This document shows positions 1 to 5,165 of a DNA stretch of 7,425 nucleotides, piece after piece. The position numbers were made by a program, and so were the translations under genes. The stretch comes from an uncultured Ruminobacter sp. (GTDB lineage Bacteria; Pseudomonadota; Gammaproteobacteria; Enterobacterales; Succinivibrionaceae). Within the stretch, counting starts at the first letter, position 1. Every line of letters begins with the position of its first letter. Where the stretch lies: positions 1 through 7,425 of the forward strand of contig CAAFXL010000432.1 in NCBI GenBank assembly GCA_900767005.1. The letters run 5' to 3'. Below the pieces are notes generated by a model. It was not told the DNA's origin. It searched no databases and worked only from the letters and a program-made list of their open reading frames with translations.

Positions 1-67
1 AGGATTAGTTTGAGTTAAATTGAACTAAAACTAGGAAAGAAGTTAGAGATTAATACAAATAAATAAC

Positions 68-103
68 CAACCTAACGAAATTTTAATTAAATTTGTTTGG
101 TTG
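68..103. repeat. Imperfect inverted repeat (hairpin) upstream of the OB-fold gene
   Basis: Seen directly: bases 68-83 pair with 89-103. The stem has 5 pairs, one T-T mismatch, 3 pairs, a bulged G at 77 and 6 pairs, around a TAATT loop. It lies 55 bases before the preferred TTG start at 159. It could be the terminator of a gene left of the window, though no clean T-run follows (the next bases mix A and T), or a leader structure of the downstream gene. The rest of 1-110 shows no convincing coding sequence or promoter. Confidence 0.4.
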
Positions 104-158
104 AATTATTTTGAGTACAGATTATTCGACTTTTAGGATGGATACTGGAGATAATACT

Positions 159-548
159 TTGAATAAATTGAAATTTAGATTATTACTTTTTGTTTTTTTA
201 CCTGTATTTTCTGCTAATGTAATGGCCTATGTACCAGCCCAAATTACCGCTAATGAAGCTTATAGATATGTTGGTGAAAGTACTAAGGTTTGTGGAATAT
301 ATGCCCAGTTTAAGCATCATGATCAGCTTAATTACTTTAATATTGATGAACCATATCCGCGTAACAGCATTGCCTTTGTAGTTTTTAATTCTGATTTAGA
401 TTTTGTATTTGATGGAATTGATATTTTTAGTATTCCTCCAGGACAGACAAAGGTTTGTGCTTATGGCAAAATAAAACCCTATAAAAATAGGCTACAAATC
501 ATTGTAAGGCATCCTAAAAATATAGAGTTTAAAGCAATAAAAATCTAA
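159..548 (+). CDS. Small secreted OB-fold-like protein
   Basis: Predicted 129-residue exported protein. The start is taken as TTG at 159: a GGAG at 147-150 sits 8 bases upstream, and translation then opens with a textbook signal peptide (MNKLKFR, a hydrophobic core, then NVMA with cleavage after residue 23). Longer forms from TTG 111 or ATG 138 share the frame but add hydrophilic residues ahead of the signal and lack a good ribosome site. The mature part (24-129) looks like a single OB-fold beta barrel. It has a 'VCG' strand around Cys45, an 'NIDEPYP' segment (61-67), an 'AFVVFNSD' strand (72-79), a second 'VCAYGKI' strand (Cys100) and a closing 'LQIIV' strand. This order resembles the OB-fold nucleic-acid-binding-like domains found in many small periplasmic proteins. 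The two cysteines could form a disulfide. The ligand is unknown; family placement is by motif recall only. It is convergent with the hydrolase pseudogene, with 6 bp between stop codons. Confidence 0.75.
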   Translation: MNKLKFRLLLFVFLPVFSANVMAYVPAQITANEAYRYVGESTKVCGIYAQFKHHDQLNYFNIDEPYPRNSIAFVVFNSDLDFVFDGIDIFSIPPGQTKVCAYGKIKPYKNRLQIIVRHPKNIEFKAIKI

Positions 549-554
549 AATTAA

Positions 555-1321
555 TTACTTAAGGTTCTTATTAAAGAAATTCTTTAAATTCTTAAAGTGA
601 AATAAAGTTTCTTCTGTATTAAAACCAAAATAATATTGAGCATGAGATTGTCCTTCATATACAATTAGATTGGTAGGAACATTATGCTCAAGTAAGTTTT
701 GTTGCATTCTTACTGTACATGATAAGAATAGATCGTGCGTTCCTGATACTAAAAGAGTAGGAGGAAAACCTGTGGTATCACCATAAACCGGTGAAAGGTA
801 AGGATCTTTTAAGTCATGACCATTAGCATAGGCTTTAGTTGCATCTTCAAGCCAACCATCATAGGAAACTAATGAGTTATCCACCTTTTCATTAGTATAG
901 TAGCTATCGCCAATCTAGCTACATCAGTCCATGGAGTAAGTGGGGCAATGGCAGCTGGAAGGGGTAATTTATTATCTTTTGCCATTTGGGTTAGAATTAA
1001 GGTCATGCCACCACCTGTTGATGTCCCAAAAACTCCAATCTTTTTATTATCAAATTTTTTAAGGATTTCTTTATAAACCGCTAATGCATCATCAACTGCT
1101 GCTGGATATGGATACTCTGAAGCCATGCGATAATCAATTGCTAAAACTTGATAACCATTTACCCATGCCATGTAGACAGATTCCGTTAAACTTGATTTAC
1201 CATAACCAAAAACATAACCACCACCATGAAGAAAGATTAAGACTTTATCTTTATCATATTTACCATTGGGTCTTACCCAATAACAAGGAACGTTATTAAT
1301 GGTTTCATCAGTAATTTCTAC
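555..1321 (-). pseudogene. Secreted HSL-family alpha/beta hydrolase, catalytic part (frameshifted, 5' part displaced)
   Basis: This is the catalytic two-thirds of an esterase/lipase-like hydrolase of the Abhydrolase_3 (HSL) type. Read on the minus strand from 1321 it gives 'VEITDETI', then the oxyanion-hole motif HGGGYVFG (His codon 1226-1228), DYRM, the nucleophile elbow GTSTGGG (Ser codon 1019-1021) and 'LTPWTDVA'. The frame is then lost near 910-920. The next frame continues with GDSYYTNEKVDN, 'VSYDGWLEDA', the catalytic Asp (codon 732-734, SGTHD) and His (642-644, GQSHAQ), and ends naturally at 555. Inserting one base at about 915 would restore one continuous protein, so this is a one-base deletion (or assembly error). 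Upstream, the frame hits TAA at 1322-1324, where foreign DNA begins; the missing N-terminus is found at 1815-2045. All catalytic residues survive, so decay looks recent. As it stands, no full-length enzyme can be made. Confidence 0.88.
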
Positions 1322-1815
1322 TTATGTGTCCTTTATTAATACTTTTAATTGAAGTATTTATTATAAACACGTTCACATAACATTCCCAAATTTTGTCTAG
1401 GAGTGTGTTTGTCGATTGTGTACTCTTTCAATCGTGAATGACCATAGTCTGCATTATTCGCGGAAAAAGTAACTAGATTAAACTTCTTTGCAATTTCCTT
1501 AATTTTTGAAAGACCATTATCATAATGAACAATCAAGCATTTCTGACCGTCAATAACGGCGTCTGAAACGCCGAATTTACAGTACAAAAAACAATACAAT
1601 GGATCATTATTTTCAGGATATCTCATTGCTATTGTGTTCTTCATACATTACCTCTTTTTACCGATTACACTTTTATATCTTAATAACATAAATTGTGAAT
1701 ATTCTACTAATTTATCAGAATCTTCAAACTTTACATCTATTCCATCAGTATCAGGAAATACCACATAATCACCGACTTTAATATTATCACAACCAGGTCC
1801 CTTTGCAAGTATAGT
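1322..1815. mobile_element. About 490-bp insertion of apparently foreign DNA within the hydrolase gene
   Basis: The segment separates two parts of one hydrolase and holds two minus-strand pieces unrelated to it: the 3' end of a groES-like gene and a complete 99-codon ORF. The edges are approximate. On one side the hydrolase reading resumes just after the TAA at 1322-1324; on the other the hydrolase and groES-like frames overlap at about 1811-1821. I see no terminal inverted repeats, transposase or clear target-site duplication, so it does not look like an insertion sequence. A fragment left by a phage or plasmid through illegitimate recombination fits better (inference). Confidence 0.6.
1345..1644 (-). 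CDS. Unknown 99-residue protein in the inserted segment
   Basis: I do not recognise this protein. The minus-strand ATG at 1644 is preceded by AGAGG six bases upstream, a good ribosome site. The stop of the groES-like fragment (1648-1650) lies three bases before the ATG, so the pair looks like a translationally coupled operon taken from elsewhere. The product is basic and soluble, with no signal peptide or membrane segment. It has three cysteines in the first 37 residues (two in 'CFLYC', one in 'GQKC') and one near the C-terminus. It has a predicted helix around 'SKIKEIAKKF' and ends in 'CERVYNKYFN'. Short genes of this kind next to a groES-like gene are common in phages, which is why I suspect phage origin (inference). 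Whether it is expressed depends on a promoter outside or reading through the hydrolase remnant. Confidence 0.6.
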   Translation of the reverse strand: MKNTIAMRYPENNDPLYCFLYCKFGVSDAVIDGQKCLIVHYDNGLSKIKEIAKKFNLVTFSANNADYGHSRLKEYTIDKHTPRQNLGMLCERVYNKYFN

Positions 1816-1821
1816 ATTCGA
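1648..1821 (-). pseudogene. 3' fragment of a groES-like co-chaperonin gene
   Basis: The minus-strand frame ending at TAA 1648-1650 encodes 57 residues after an in-frame stop at 1822-1824. It reads 'NTILAKGPGCDNIKVGDYVVF', then 'FEDSDKLVEYSQFMLLRYKS', and ends GKKR. The G-x-I-x-A-x-G-x-G stretch followed by I-K-V-G-D-x-V-x-F is the signature of the second half of GroES/Cpn10 barrels, and the tail matches the final strand. GroES is usually about 95 residues, so roughly the first 40, including the mobile loop that contacts GroEL, are missing. No start codon is available. The divergence from bacterial GroES and the unknown small gene directly behind it suggest a phage-type co-chaperonin (inference). 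The broken end coincides with the hydrolase junction, so truncation came with the insertion. Confidence 0.6.
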
Positions 1822-2045
1822 TTAGATTTTTAACATTTTGACTGCCACTTTCATAGAAGATATCACTAAACTTTTTCCAATCTTCTTTGGTTTGGGGTTT
1901 GATTTTCCAAACTTCATTTTTTGCGGCAATGATATTTTGCATTGTCGGACTTAAATAGTCTGGAACATAACTTGTTTCCTGGGCATGAGCTGTGAAGATA
2001 AAGCTACCAATAATTAGTTCTAATAGATATTTTTTTTATATTCAT
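1815..2045 (-). pseudogene. N-terminal fragment of the same alpha/beta hydrolase (signal peptide plus first about 50 mature residues)
   Basis: Minus-strand ATG at 2043-2045 opens MNIKK and then runs through eight A (2030-2037). In the frame as written it stops after 13 codons. With seven A it reads on as a good signal peptide ('YLLELIIGSFIFTAHA', then QETSYV), followed by 'YLSPTMQNIIAAKNEVW', 'KEDWKKF' and 'YESGSQNVKNLI'. This wording matches the N-terminal lead-in of secreted HSL-type hydrolases whose catalytic domain follows. The domain continues here at 1321 with 'VEITDETI', so the two pieces are one gene split by an insertion between about 1322 and 1815. The hydrolase-like reading fades around 'IEYY' (1811-1822), where it meets the groES-like fragment. 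The protein was presumably periplasmic or secreted. The A8 slip could be a true mutation, a slippery tract, or a sequencing error; the insertion inactivates the gene regardless. Confidence 0.8.
2030..2037 (-). repeat. A8 homopolymer in the hydrolase signal-peptide codons
   Basis: On the minus strand, eight consecutive A follow ATGAATAT. Seven A would put the ATG in frame with the whole signal peptide and mature N-terminus; eight puts it into a 13-codon dead end. Such tracts are prone to slippage in replication and also to sequencing error. Confidence 0.7.
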
Positions 2046-2083
2046 AATTGTCTACCTATTTTAAATATTGATTATTGTTGGGA

Positions 2084-2161
2084 AATTTTGATTTAAAGAA
2101 AGTTAAAACTTAATAAAAATTTATGAATAATTAAAGTTTTAACGAAACTTAAATCAAAATT
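2084..2161. repeat. Long inverted repeat in the divergent hydrolase/flrB intergenic region
   Basis: Two 28-base arms, 2084-2111 and 2134-2161, are inverted copies matching at 23 positions: 13 outer pairs (AATTTTGATTTAA and its complement) and 10 inner pairs (GTTAAAACTT and its complement), separated by a 5-base non-matching block. The spacer is 22 bases (2112-2133). It lies between the minus-strand hydrolase start (2045) and flrB (2318). It could be a paired operator site, a leader RNA structure or a cruciform. No flanking duplication supports a transposed element, and the function is unknown. Confidence 0.75.
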
Positions 2162-2166
2162 ATTAG

Positions 2167-2213
2167 AGAGTAAAAATACTCTAAAAATATTATAAGTCCT
2201 AAAAATTTTAGGA
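2167..2213. repeat. Two short perfect hairpins upstream of flrB
   Basis: AGAGTA (2167-2172) pairs with TACTCT (2177-2182) across AAAA. TCCTAAAA (2197-2204) pairs with TTTTAGGA (2206-2213) around a single A. The second is followed by 'atgtttttaa', so it might act as a weak terminator or as an operator palindrome in the flrB control region. Both are AT-rich, so chance cannot be excluded. Confidence 0.4.
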
Positions 2214-2238
2214 ATGTTTTTAATGGTCACAATCTGAA

Positions 2239-2244
2239 CATAAT
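2239..2244 (+). promoter_or_regulatory. Possible flrB -10 element
   Basis: CATAAT matches the sigma-70 -10 consensus at five of six bases and would give a leader of about 65 bases before the ATG at 2318. No good -35 is spaced correctly. I found no sigma-54 GG-N10-GC signature in 2046-2317, although flrBC is sigma-54 dependent in Vibrio. AT-rich DNA produces such matches often, so this is weak. Confidence 0.2.
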
Positions 2245-2317
2245 TTAATTAAAGATTATTCTTGGCATGCAATTTGAAATATCTAGTTTAAGTTTTAGTT
2301 TTAGACGGAATATTGAC

Positions 2318-3343
2318 ATGAGCATTCAAGTTATAAATAAAGAAATTAATAATGAGTTACTTTTAGATGAAGTTTTTGAGAAAGTAACGAGTGCGATTAT
2401 TGTTCTTGATAAAAGCGGTATCGTAATTCGAGCTAATGAATGTGCAAAAAACATGTTCCAAAAGGATATAACTAATAATAAGTGGATTAAAGTCGTTAAA
2501 GAGTGCTTCTTACCTCAAAAGGGGGAAGATCATGAAGCAACCTTATTTGATGGTAGAAAAATTTTAGTTACTACCAAACCTTTAACTATTGGTCAGCTTG
2601 TAGTTCTAACTGATGTTACGGTTACTTGTAAGCTTCAAGAACGTGTAAGCCATATGGAGAGACTAACTAGTCTTGGTAAAATGGCAGCATCTTTAGCCCA
2701 TCAAATTAGAACTCCATTATCAGCAGCTATGCTTTATGCAGCAAATCTTTGTAATCGAGCATTAGATATGAATGCTCGTGAATTATTTGGTAAAAAGTTA
2801 GTTGATAGATTAAAAGATTTAGAAAATCAAGTTTCCGATGTCTTAATGTTTGCTCGTTCTGGTGAAAAAATTGCAGAAAATGTTTCGATTCAAGAACTTG
2901 TTGAAAATGCTCGTTCTAATGCTGAAGGGGTATTAGCTAGATATAATGCTAAACTTGATATTAGAATGGATGATGTTCCGATGAACATTATTGCTAATAA
3001 GACAGCTCTATCTGGAGCAATTAGTAATTTAATTGTTAATGCCTTAGAAGCTAAAGCTAACCACTTATTTATGGATGTAAGTCAAAAAAACGGCATTGTA
3101 ATTTTAAAGATTGCAGATAATGGCTCAGGTATGGAAAAGGAACAAGTTAATAAAATCTTTGATCCATTTTATACAACAAAAAGCCATGGTACAGGACTTG
3201 GTCTTGCGGTTGTGAGATCTGTAGTAAATGCTCATCAAGGAAGAGTTGGTTTAGTATCAGAAAAAAATAAAGGAAGTTGCTTTAGTATTACTCTTCCACT
3301 ATTAACTGAGACTGTAGTTAATATCAATAATAAAGTTGCTTAA
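2318..3343 (+). CDS. flrB: FlrB/FleS-type flagellar sensor histidine kinase
   Basis: Cytoplasmic histidine kinase that should phosphorylate FlrC to turn on mid-to-late flagellar genes. It has 341 residues from ATG 2318, which has GGA at 2307-2309, 8 bases upstream. An in-frame ATG at 2267 would add 17 residues but has no good ribosome site, and the extra sequence is unlike the family. Residues 18-105 form a PAS-like sensor ('AIIVLDKSGIVIRAN'). The dimerisation/phosphoacceptor helix follows with 'LTSLGKMAASLAHQIRTPL' (His128), whose wording is typical of FleS/FlrB. The HATPase domain has the N-box NLIVNALEA (Asn241), G1 DNGSGM (267-272), the F-box FDPFYTTK (281-288) and G2 GTGLGL (291-296). 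No signal peptide or transmembrane helix is visible, in line with soluble FlrB. All catalytic motifs are intact. A strong terminator follows the stop, which is odd for a gene normally cotranscribed with flrC. Confidence 0.92.
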   Translation: MSIQVINKEINNELLLDEVFEKVTSAIIVLDKSGIVIRANECAKNMFQKDITNNKWIKVVKECFLPQKGEDHEATLFDGRKILVTTKPLTIGQLVVLTDVTVTCKLQERVSHMERLTSLGKMAASLAHQIRTPLSAAMLYAANLCNRALDMNARELFGKKLVDRLKDLENQVSDVLMFARSGEKIAENVSIQELVENARSNAEGVLARYNAKLDIRMDDVPMNIIANKTALSGAISNLIVNALEAKANHLFMDVSQKNGIVILKIADNGSGMEKEQVNKIFDPFYTTKSHGTGLGLAVVRSVVNAHQGRVGLVSEKNKGSCFSITLPLLTETVVNINNKVA

Positions 3344-3351
3344 AATTAAAG

Positions 3352-3387
3352 ACTCACAAATTAAAAGATTGTAATTTGTGAGTTTTT
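3352..3387 (+). terminator. Rho-independent terminator after flrB
   Basis: A perfect 12-bp stem (ACTCACAAATTA, 3352-3363, with its complement 3372-3383) encloses an 8-base loop and runs into TTTT (3384-3387), 9 bases past the flrB stop codon. It would end transcription before flrC, implying that flrC has its own promoter or relies on read-through. Confidence 0.8.
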
Positions 3388-3559
3388 CACCCTAAAAATA
3401 ATTAAAAATTATCTCAAAAGAACTTAAGTCACAGTTCACAATTTACTTCTTGAAGAAAAATTTTAGATTTTGTAGACTAAATTTAAATTAGGTAAGTAGC
3501 TTTAAACTATTATCAAATAGATAAAGATTAAGATAAATTTTTCTGTTTAAATATCTAAG

Positions 3560-3578
3560 TAAAGATTAAAAATCTTTA
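3560..3578 (+). repeat. Hairpin in the flrC leader
   Basis: TAAAGATT (3560-3567) pairs with AATCTTTA (3571-3578) around AAA, followed by TTTTT (3579-3583). The start codon of flrC is 24 bases further on. It resembles a weak AT-only terminator or attenuator and would sit in the 5' leader of flrC if the promoter lies within 3388-3555. The remaining 215-bp gap after the flrB terminator shows no convincing -35/-10 pair or sigma-54 site. The flrC ribosome site is AGG at 3592-3594. Confidence 0.4.
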
Positions 3579-3602
3579 TTTTTAAAAATTTAGGTTTGTA
3601 AT

Positions 3603-5093
3603 ATGGCTAAATCAATTATTTTAGTTGTTGATGATGATCAAAGCTTAAGAGAGGCGATTACTGATACGCTATTAATTTCAGGGTATCAATGTAAAGAAGC
3701 TTCTGATGGGATTGAAGCATTAAGTATATTATCAAGAACTCATGTTGATATGGTAATTTCTGATATCCAAATGGCTGGAATGGATGGTCATACCTTACTT
3801 AAATCAATAAAAGAAAAATATCCTAATATTGCCGTTTTATTAATGACTGCATACGCAAATATTGATGGAGCAGTTAAAGCAATGCGTGATGGCGCAATTG
3901 ATTATTTAGCTAAACCTTTTGCTCCAGAAGTTTTACTTAATCAAGTAAGCCGTTATGCTCCGATTGAAATTAGTGATAATAATGATCCGATTTTTGGGGA
4001 CCCGCAAACAGCTAGTTTACTTACTTTAGCCAAAAAGGTTGCTCAATCTGATGCAACCGTGATGATCACAGGTCCTAGTGGTTCAGGAAAAGAAGTATTG
4101 TCACGTTTTGTTCACAATCATTCTAATCGTAAAGATGGTCCTTTTGTTGCTCTAAATTGTGCGGCAATCCCTGAAACTATGCTTGAAGCTACTTTATTTG
4201 GTTATGAAAAAGGAGCTTTTACGGGAGCAGTACAATCATGTCCTGGAAAATTTGAGCAAGCTCAGAATGGTACGATTTTGCTTGATGAAATAACTGAGAT
4301 GGATTTATCTTTACAAGCAAAATTACTTAGAGTTTTACAAGAAAAAGAAGTTGAAAGAATTGGTAGCCGTAAAACTATAAGTTTAGATGTAAGAGTTATT
4401 GCAACCTCAAATCGCGACTTAAAAGTTGCAGTAAGTGAAGGAAAATTTAGAGAAGATTTATATTATCGTTTAAATGTATTTCCTTTAAAGTGGTTACCAC
4501 TTGCTAAGCGTAAACTTGATATTTTACCGATAGCTGAATATATAATTTCCAAACTCTCAAAAGAAAGTAAAGTTACAATTAAGACTTTTTCAGATAGTGC
4601 TAAAAAGAAACTACTTGCTTATGATTGGCCAGGTAATGTGCGAGAGCTTGATAATGTAATGCAAAGAGCGATGATTATCGCAGGTGACATTATTACCGAT
4701 AGTGATTTAATTTTAGATGAGAGTTGTTCTTTTGGGGAAACTCCATTACCTAAAGAAGAAATTAAAGTAGAAACCTTAAAACCAAATGATGATAGTTTTA
4801 AATCATTACTTGATGATAATGAGTTAGTTTCAGGTGATGATTTATTACTTGATAATAAGGTTGATGAATTTAATAATCGCATTACTGAGAACAATTTAGC
4901 AGATAATGAAAATGAATCAGCAAATAGTTTAGGTGGAAAACTAAAACATCAAGAATATCGCATTATCTTAGATGCTCTAATTGAATGTGGTGGTTCAAGG
5001 CAGCAAGTCGCCGAAAAGTTAGGTATAAGTGGTCGAACTCTTAGATATAAGATTGCTAAAATGAAAGAGGCGGGATATATCATTCCAAGTTAA
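3603..5093 (+). CDS. flrC: FlrC/FleR-type sigma-54-dependent flagellar response regulator
   Basis: Transcription activator of the NtrC class, 496 residues, started by ATG with AGG 8 bases upstream. The receiver domain (about 5-115) has the acidic pocket DDD at 10-12, phosphoacceptor Asp54 (ISDIQM), Thr82 and Lys104 (AKPF). The segments 'QMAGMDGH', 'LLMTAYA' and 'AMRDGAIDYLAKPFAPEVLL' are typical of FlrC/FleR. The AAA+ domain (about 130-365) has Walker A GPSGSGKE (157-164), the sigma-54-contacting loop GAFTGA (204-209), Walker B TILLDE (224-229), the arginine-finger region around Arg283/Arg289 and the sensor II motif WPGNVREL (342-349). An acidic, Asp/Asn-rich linker (about 372-445) leads to a Fis-type helix-turn-helix (about 460-488, 'VAEKLGISGRTLRYKI'). 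Length is close to Vibrio FlrC. All key residues are intact, so it should work with sigma-54 on class III-type flagellar promoters when phosphorylated by FlrB. Confidence 0.95.
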   Translation: MAKSIILVVDDDQSLREAITDTLLISGYQCKEASDGIEALSILSRTHVDMVISDIQMAGMDGHTLLKSIKEKYPNIAVLLMTAYANIDGAVKAMRDGAIDYLAKPFAPEVLLNQVSRYAPIEISDNNDPIFGDPQTASLLTLAKKVAQSDATVMITGPSGSGKEVLSRFVHNHSNRKDGPFVALNCAAIPETMLEATLFGYEKGAFTGAVQSCPGKFEQAQNGTILLDEITEMDLSLQAKLLRVLQEKEVERIGSRKTISLDVRVIATSNRDLKVAVSEGKFREDLYYRLNVFPLKWLPLAKRKLDILPIAEYIISKLSKESKVTIKTFSDSAKKKLLAYDWPGNVRELDNVMQRAMIIAGDIITDSDLILDESCSFGETPLPKEEIKVETLKPNDDSFKSLLDDNELVSGDDLLLDNKVDEFNNRITENNLADNENESANSLGGKLKHQEYRIILDALIECGGSRQQVAEKLGISGRTLRYKIAKMKEAGYIIPS

Positions 5094-5131
5094 TTAAACT
5101 AATACTCAATTATTATCAATATTAAAAAAAG

Positions 5132-5149
5132 GTATTAGGTCTTAAATCC
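5132..5149 (+). repeat. IS66 left terminal inverted repeat
   Basis: GTATTAGGTCTTAAATCC, exactly matched in reverse complement at 7404-7421. It ends 4 bases before the transposase stop codon, so the gene runs almost to the element's left end. Confidence 0.88.
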
Positions 5150-5165
5150 CCTTTTAGACCTTTTT
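5137..5165. terminator. Hairpin in the IS left end, possible terminator for both flrC and the transposase gene
   Basis: AGGTCT (5137-5142) pairs with AGACCT (5156-5161), with three further A-T pairs inside after one T-T mismatch and a TCCCC loop. Rightward it is followed by TTTT (5162-5165). Leftward, the complement of the host A7 run (5124-5130) gives seven T shortly after the stem. It overlaps the terminal repeat and the last codons of the transposase gene, and could stop transcripts from either side. Confidence 0.45.

Noticed and set aside
571..587. Perfect palindrome TTAAAGAA-A-TTCTTTAA between convergent genes
   Set aside because: It falls in the Lys/Phe-rich C-terminal codons of the hydrolase and has no T-run of terminator type; chance in AT-rich coding DNA is likely.
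1084..1299. Plus-strand 71-codon open frame over the hydrolase remnant
   Set aside because: It is a shadow of the HGGG-containing hydrolase coding strand; its composition (His/Asn/Leu-rich) is an artefact.
1322..1825. Target-site duplication flanking the hydrolase insertion
   Set aside because: Short shared strings such as AGTATT occur near both edges, but they do not sit at the junctions in a consistent way and are expected by chance.
2084..2161. MITE or FNR-site interpretation of the long inverted repeat
   Set aside because: The flanks show no target duplication. The TTGAT and ATCAA half-sites are about 60 bases apart rather than 4, so neither a small transposon nor an FNR box is supported.
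2220..2270. Sigma-54 promoter before flrB
   Set aside because: GG dinucleotides are present at 2225 and 2264, but the position 10 bases further on is GA or AA, not GC, and the surrounding consensus is absent.
4619..4894. Minus-strand 91-codon open frame inside flrC
   Set aside because: It is antisense to the conserved AAA+/linker coding sequence, serine-rich because of the acidic linker on the other strand, and has no ribosome site or family features.
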